Shown: positions 60,942 to 64,000 of the stretch, piece by piece | Layout: each line of letters starts with the position of its first letter | How positions within the stretch are numbered: the stretch's first letter is position 1 | Assembly (NCBI RefSeq): GCF_014651615.1 | Contig: NZ_BMXF01000005.1 | Location: 1-64,000, forward strand | Direction: 5' to 3' | Length of the DNA stretch: 64,000 nt | Source: Persicitalea jodogahamensis | GTDB lineage: Bacteria; Bacteroidota; Bacteroidia; Cytophagales; Spirosomataceae | Translations under genes and position numbers: made by a program | Notes under the pieces: generated by a model | Databases searched by the model: none | What the model saw: the letters and a program-made list of their open reading frames with translations, nothing else | Told to the model about the DNA's origin: nothing

Positions 60942-61583
60942 CTAAGCCATAAAATCTTCTTTCTTCAGTTCTTTTTCCCCATGAAAAACCAATGCTTCTC
61001 TATTTTGAATTAATAACGCAGCAGATAAGGGATCCCCGTTAGCAAGTAGTTTATCATATTCCTGAGTATACAATTGTATCATAGCAACATAGGCATCATA
61101 CGCAGTTATATCACTGGTCAGAAATAATAGCATACCGATATTATCGCACTTCAAAGAAATATTGCTGTTCTCATTTTTAAATGCTGTAATAGTTGAGTCA
61201 TAGCCGATAAATACTTTACAGTTTTGTTTTATGAGTTCTGGACCAAGTACCTTGCCACTTAAACAGCTATTTGTATAGAAGAAAGAGTCATTGAAAGAAG
61301 AATTGGTGCTATTCACCGTTATAAATCCACTCCCATTAGCAATTAAAGAAGTCTCATTTCCATGCGTATACGCAATTATAATAAATGGTATATTCTTAAG
61401 CTTACCTAAAACTATATCAAAATAAGCTAGTCGACAATTACGAGATGGTATTTCTGTAATGCTAAATATATTGTGAATGGCTGTTTGTAAATTTATAGAA
61501 GCAACGATGTCTTTTTTGCAAGCATTGAAGTAAACTCCCAACTCCGGATCTTCTTCATCGTAAGCAGTTAAAATCTCAATCAT
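60942..61583 (-). CDS. Small caspase/CHAT-like protease candidate
   Basis: A 213-residue protein. The pattern suggests a caspase-fold (CHAT/C14/C25-like) cysteine peptidase: a beta-strand then AYTHGNETSL with His74-Gly75, and FYTNSCLSGKVLGPEL with Cys107, followed by VFIGYDS. The spacing of 33 residues between His and Cys fits this fold. It overlaps the receiver gene by 8 bp and is the last gene of an AT-rich operon with a double-GHKL kinase. It is most plausibly the effector of that signalling unit. The assignment is from motifs only. Confidence 0.6.
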   Translation of the reverse strand: MIEILTAYDEEDPELGVYFNACKKDIVASINLQTAIHNIFSITEIPSRNCRLAYFDIVLGKLKNIPFIIIAYTHGNETSLIANGSGFITVNSTNSSFNDSFFYTNSCLSGKVLGPELIKQNCKVFIGYDSTITAFKNENSNISLKCDNIGMLLFLTSDITAYDAYVAMIQLYTQEYDKLLANGDPLSAALLIQNREALVFHGEKELKKEDFMA

Positions 61584-62193
61584 CTAATTCCTTTTTACCA
61601 GATGTCAATAGTTCGGTAGCAAGCTGAAGAATACTTTTCTCAACTTGTTGGCCAAGTTTCGTTTCTTTTCTTATCTCAACTATCAAATCACTTAGAGTGT
61701 AAACAGCACCAGCTTTCGTAGTAATATAAGGTTTTCTTTTTTCAGAATCTGTTCTTTTTGAAATCCATTCTTCGAGTACACAATCAACCCTGGTTTCTAG
61801 TTGATGAGCAGCTCTATCAACTAATGATAATACATCAACTATATCAGCAGTGGATTGAATAATACCAAAAGTTTCATTGTTTATGAATTCGATTAAATAT
61901 TCGTAAGGAATGCTGGAAAACTGTTTAGCAGTAAAAATAATTATTTGAATTAATGATGTTCTATCTCTAATTTCTCGAATTATCTCAGGTGCGTGTGGTT
62001 GGTCAGCTCCCAGATCGTAATCAAGTAAGACAATTTGTTTCCCTGTTAAGTTATCGAAAATATATTCTAACCCTTCACTGGAAACTTCTTTGAGAATTAC
62101 ATTATCTGTACCAAACCTTTCTCTCAATGAAAAAAGAAGTGGATCAGTAACTTTCATGTTATCATGAATTACAACAATTTTAATCGACTTCAT
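61576..62193 (-). CDS. Receiver-domain protein of the kinase operon
   Basis: A 205-residue protein. Residues 1-125 look like a response-regulator receiver: HD acidic pair at 10-11, phospho-acceptor candidate D58 in LLDYDLG, and Thr88 in IIFTAK. The conserved lysine of beta-5 is not evident (the region reads NNETFGIIQST). The C-terminal 80 residues are helical with no DNA-binding domain. It overlaps the kinase gene by 14 bp and the protease-like gene by 8 bp. It probably passes or buffers the signal between them rather than regulating transcription. Confidence 0.72.
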   Translation of the reverse strand: MKSIKIVVIHDNMKVTDPLLFSLRERFGTDNVILKEVSSEGLEYIFDNLTGKQIVLLDYDLGADQPHAPEIIREIRDRTSLIQIIIFTAKQFSSIPYEYLIEFINNETFGIIQSTADIVDVLSLVDRAAHQLETRVDCVLEEWISKRTDSEKRKPYITTKAGAVYTLSDLIVEIRKETKLGQQVEKSILQLATELLTSGKKELDD

Positions 62194-64000
62194 GAGAAGT
62201 TTTTCTAAGCGGAAATACTATTTTAAAAGATGCACCTTTCGGAAAGAATTCACTCTTTATTAAGGAGATGCTGCCATTTAAAGACTCCACACGTGTCTTA
62301 ACTATATATAAGCCTAAGCCTGCTCCCCCCAAATCTGCTGTAGTAGTATAGTACATTTCGAAAATTCGTTCTTCGTTTTCCTTCTTTATTCCCTCACCAT
62401 TATCGGAAAAGACAACTACAAACTTATCAATGTCGATATAGCCAGCGCATTTTATTATTTTATTATTTTCATTCCTTAACGCTTTGATGGAATTAGAGAT
62501 TAAATTTTCAATAATATCCTCAAAAAACTTTCTATTCGCATGAATAATAAAACTGTCTTGGATTTCTATTATTGAATGGATACTTTCGGCTTGAAAAACA
62601 GGGCTATAAGATTTTTCAAATAAATTCACTAGCAAAGTTTTTATATTAAAATCTTCCATATCAATAGTAGAACCAGCATAGCTTAACATAAAGTCAATTA
62701 TCCTGCTGAGATTTGTCATCTCATCGTAAATGCCAACGGAATATTCTCGAAAGTAGGTATCGAGTTCAGGATTTGGATAACGTTCTTTAAAAAACTCGGC
62801 CATTCTCTTCACTTTACCTAGTGCCGTTCTTACCGCATGAGAAATATGTATAGCATAATCCTGCAAAGACATCAAGCTGAGATATATATTTTCTTTGCGT
62901 ATGTGATCTTTTCTTTCTCTTTCTTGCTGTTGTATCCCTTTCTTAATTGATCTATCAATCGAAATCGCTTGTTCTCTTAGAGGTTTTAATATTTTTTCAA
63001 GAGTAGGATTTTTTCTTTCAAGAGTTTCAATTCGTGTTGTGAATTCTTTTATTTCAATATTAGCTCTTGCAAGGTTCTTATCTATACTAACCTTTATTAA
63101 GTACCGTTCATACTTTTTTAATTCAGCAATCGATCTCAATTGACTTATTACAAATTCTTTTAATTCCCTGTACTCCCTATTATCTACGAAATCTTGTCTA
63201 TTTGTAGCCTCTATAATTTGGGGGTTACTATCTTTTGTTATATCTAATATTCCAATTATTTCTCGAGTACCTATTTTGTCAAAAGTACCAGACCATAAAC
63301 GCTTGTCTATTCCTAAAATATCCCTTTTCTTGTCTCTCTCGCTTTCAAATTCTGCAAAAGGTGTCGTAATTAATCCATCCCTATATATCTTAACACCATC
63401 GACTCGATAGTCATCATTCTTGTATGCACTATTATATCGTTTTTTTGCCGCTTCGTTAAAATAATACAATTCAAGGTGAACAGGGCCAAATATTTGAATT
63501 GGAATTTGCTGCTTTATTATCTGATTTTTTGTATTATCGAACTTTAATGTTTCTTGAATATTATTATCCAAGTTAAAATTGATCGAAAACTGATGGCTTG
63601 AATACTTTATAGTTTCTGCTTTTACCTGCCTATTTTCGTATCCAGAATATTCATTGGACTGGATATATATATTAAAAGGTGGATCTAATGGATAGAAAGG
63701 AGATACAATCTTTTCTAATTCGCGCTCAAGTCTTTTTATATCCGGCTCAGTCCATAATTCTGCAATAGAAGAAATAGATAACGTGGTACCGTGAATTTCT
63801 GGATTATCTTCTTCAAAGAAAAATCCATTCTCTATGTCTGTAAAAAGTGTTAACTGAGTAGATCTTGATTTAACTTCATATGCATCCCAATCTATTTTAA
63901 CTATTAGTCTTTCTTTTTCGCCTTTTTGCTTAGTACTTATCGTAAGTTTCCCACCCAATTTATCGACAGCGAACCTCCCGATACCCTTCTCACCTACATA
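62180..64000 (-). CDS. Double-GHKL sensor histidine kinase (5' end beyond the window)
   Basis: At least 606 residues; the frame is open to base 64000. The visible N-terminal end reads GEKGIGRFAVDKLGGKL, the G2 box of a first GHKL ATPase (HATPase_c_3/MORC-like). A middle region and a coiled coil follow (about 290-350, with a QQQERERKDHIRKE stretch), then a histidine-kinase core: H-box HISHAVRTALG (codon near 62838), N-box ENLISNSIKAL, G1 DNGEG and G2 GGAGLGLYIVK. There are no transmembrane helices, so it is cytoplasmic. Two ATPase modules in one chain are characteristic of defence-associated sensors. Very AT-rich; first gene of the visible operon. Confidence 0.85.
   Translation of the reverse strand, partial: YVGEKGIGRFAVDKLGGKLTISTKQKGEKERLIVKIDWDAYEVKSRSTQLTLFTDIENGFFFEEDNPEIHGTTLSISSIAELWTEPDIKRLERELEKIVSPFYPLDPPFNIYIQSNEYSGYENRQVKAETIKYSSHQFSINFNLDNNIQETLKFDNTKNQIIKQQIPIQIFGPVHLELYYFNEAAKKRYNSAYKNDDYRVDGVKIYRDGLITTPFAEFESERDKKRDILGIDKRLWSGTFDKIGTREIIGILDITKDSNPQIIEATNRQDFVDNREYRELKEFVISQLRSIAELKKYERYLIKVSIDKNLARANIEIKEFTTRIETLERKNPTLEKILKPLREQAISIDRSIKKGIQQQERERKDHIRKENIYLSLMSLQDYAIHISHAVRTALGKVKRMAEFFKERYPNPELDTYFREYSVGIYDEMTNLSRIIDFMLSYAGSTIDMEDFNIKTLLVNLFEKSYSPVFQAESIHSIIEIQDSFIIHANRKFFEDIIENLISNSIKALRNENNKIIKCAGYIDIDKFVVVFSDNGEGIKKENEERIFEMYYTTTADLGGAGLGLYIVKTRVESLNGSISLIKSEFFPKGASFKIVFPLRKTSHEVD

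Noticed and set aside
60699-61013. Plus-strand frame of 104 codons
   Set aside because: It runs across three hairpins and into the antisense of the protease-like gene; arginine-rich with no family resemblance.

Overview
The window is from a Bacteroidota chromosome, most likely a member of the Cytophagales (Spirosomaceae/Cytophagaceae-like). The evidence is a TonB receptor with an N-terminal carboxypeptidase-regulatory-like domain, a DUF5686 outer-membrane protein, many secreted lipoproteins, almost no Shine-Dalgarno sequences, and several exact matches to the Bacteroidota promoter form TTTG-N20-TAnnTTTG. Base composition is moderate, except for two clearly AT-rich blocks (about 10.2-12.25 kb and 60.9-64 kb) that look acquired. 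I saw no tRNA, rRNA, CRISPR array, transposase or phage structural gene.

Layout. Bases 1-5.7 kb hold an inducible-mutagenesis cassette: a second DNA polymerase III alpha subunit, a Y-family polymerase, and a divergent XRE/S24 (LexA/UmuD-like) regulator sharing one promoter/operator region, followed by a NuiA-type nuclease inhibitor. Bases 6-17.5 kb form a defence island: HipBA toxin-antitoxin, a large GHKL-ATPase protein, then on the minus strand an operon DUF4007 - large P-loop ATPase - PAPS-reductase-like - DUF262 - SIR2. The first three match the order of sspB-sspC-sspD of single-strand DNA phosphorothioation; the last two look like its restriction or abortive-infection arm. An endonuclease III gene and a PIN toxin-antitoxin pair between two copies of one terminator follow.

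Bases 19-26 kb hold a TetR-TolC-MFP-RND efflux operon. Bases 26.5-47 kb are mostly housekeeping: arginine decarboxylase, MFS transporter, HAD phosphatase, hemE, a TPP-riboswitch-controlled TonB receptor, an mhqO/mhqD-like quinone detoxification pair, a barnase/barstar-like pair, pnuC, ilvE, a zinc metallopeptidase with a SNF2 helicase, YceI and a BLUF photosensor. Bases 47-59.5 kb hold katG, secreted proteins, DUF5686 and two polysaccharide-degradation-type proteins.

Bases 59.7-64 kb are accessory again: two DUF433/DUF5615 toxin-antitoxin modules end to end, one with a truncated toxin; a stretch of tandem hairpins; then an AT-rich overlapping three-gene operon running off the right edge. It encodes a double-GHKL sensor kinase, a receiver protein and a small protein with caspase/CHAT-like His and Cys motifs. 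This triad and the DUF262-SIR2 pair beside the Ssp-like genes are the best candidates for undescribed systems.
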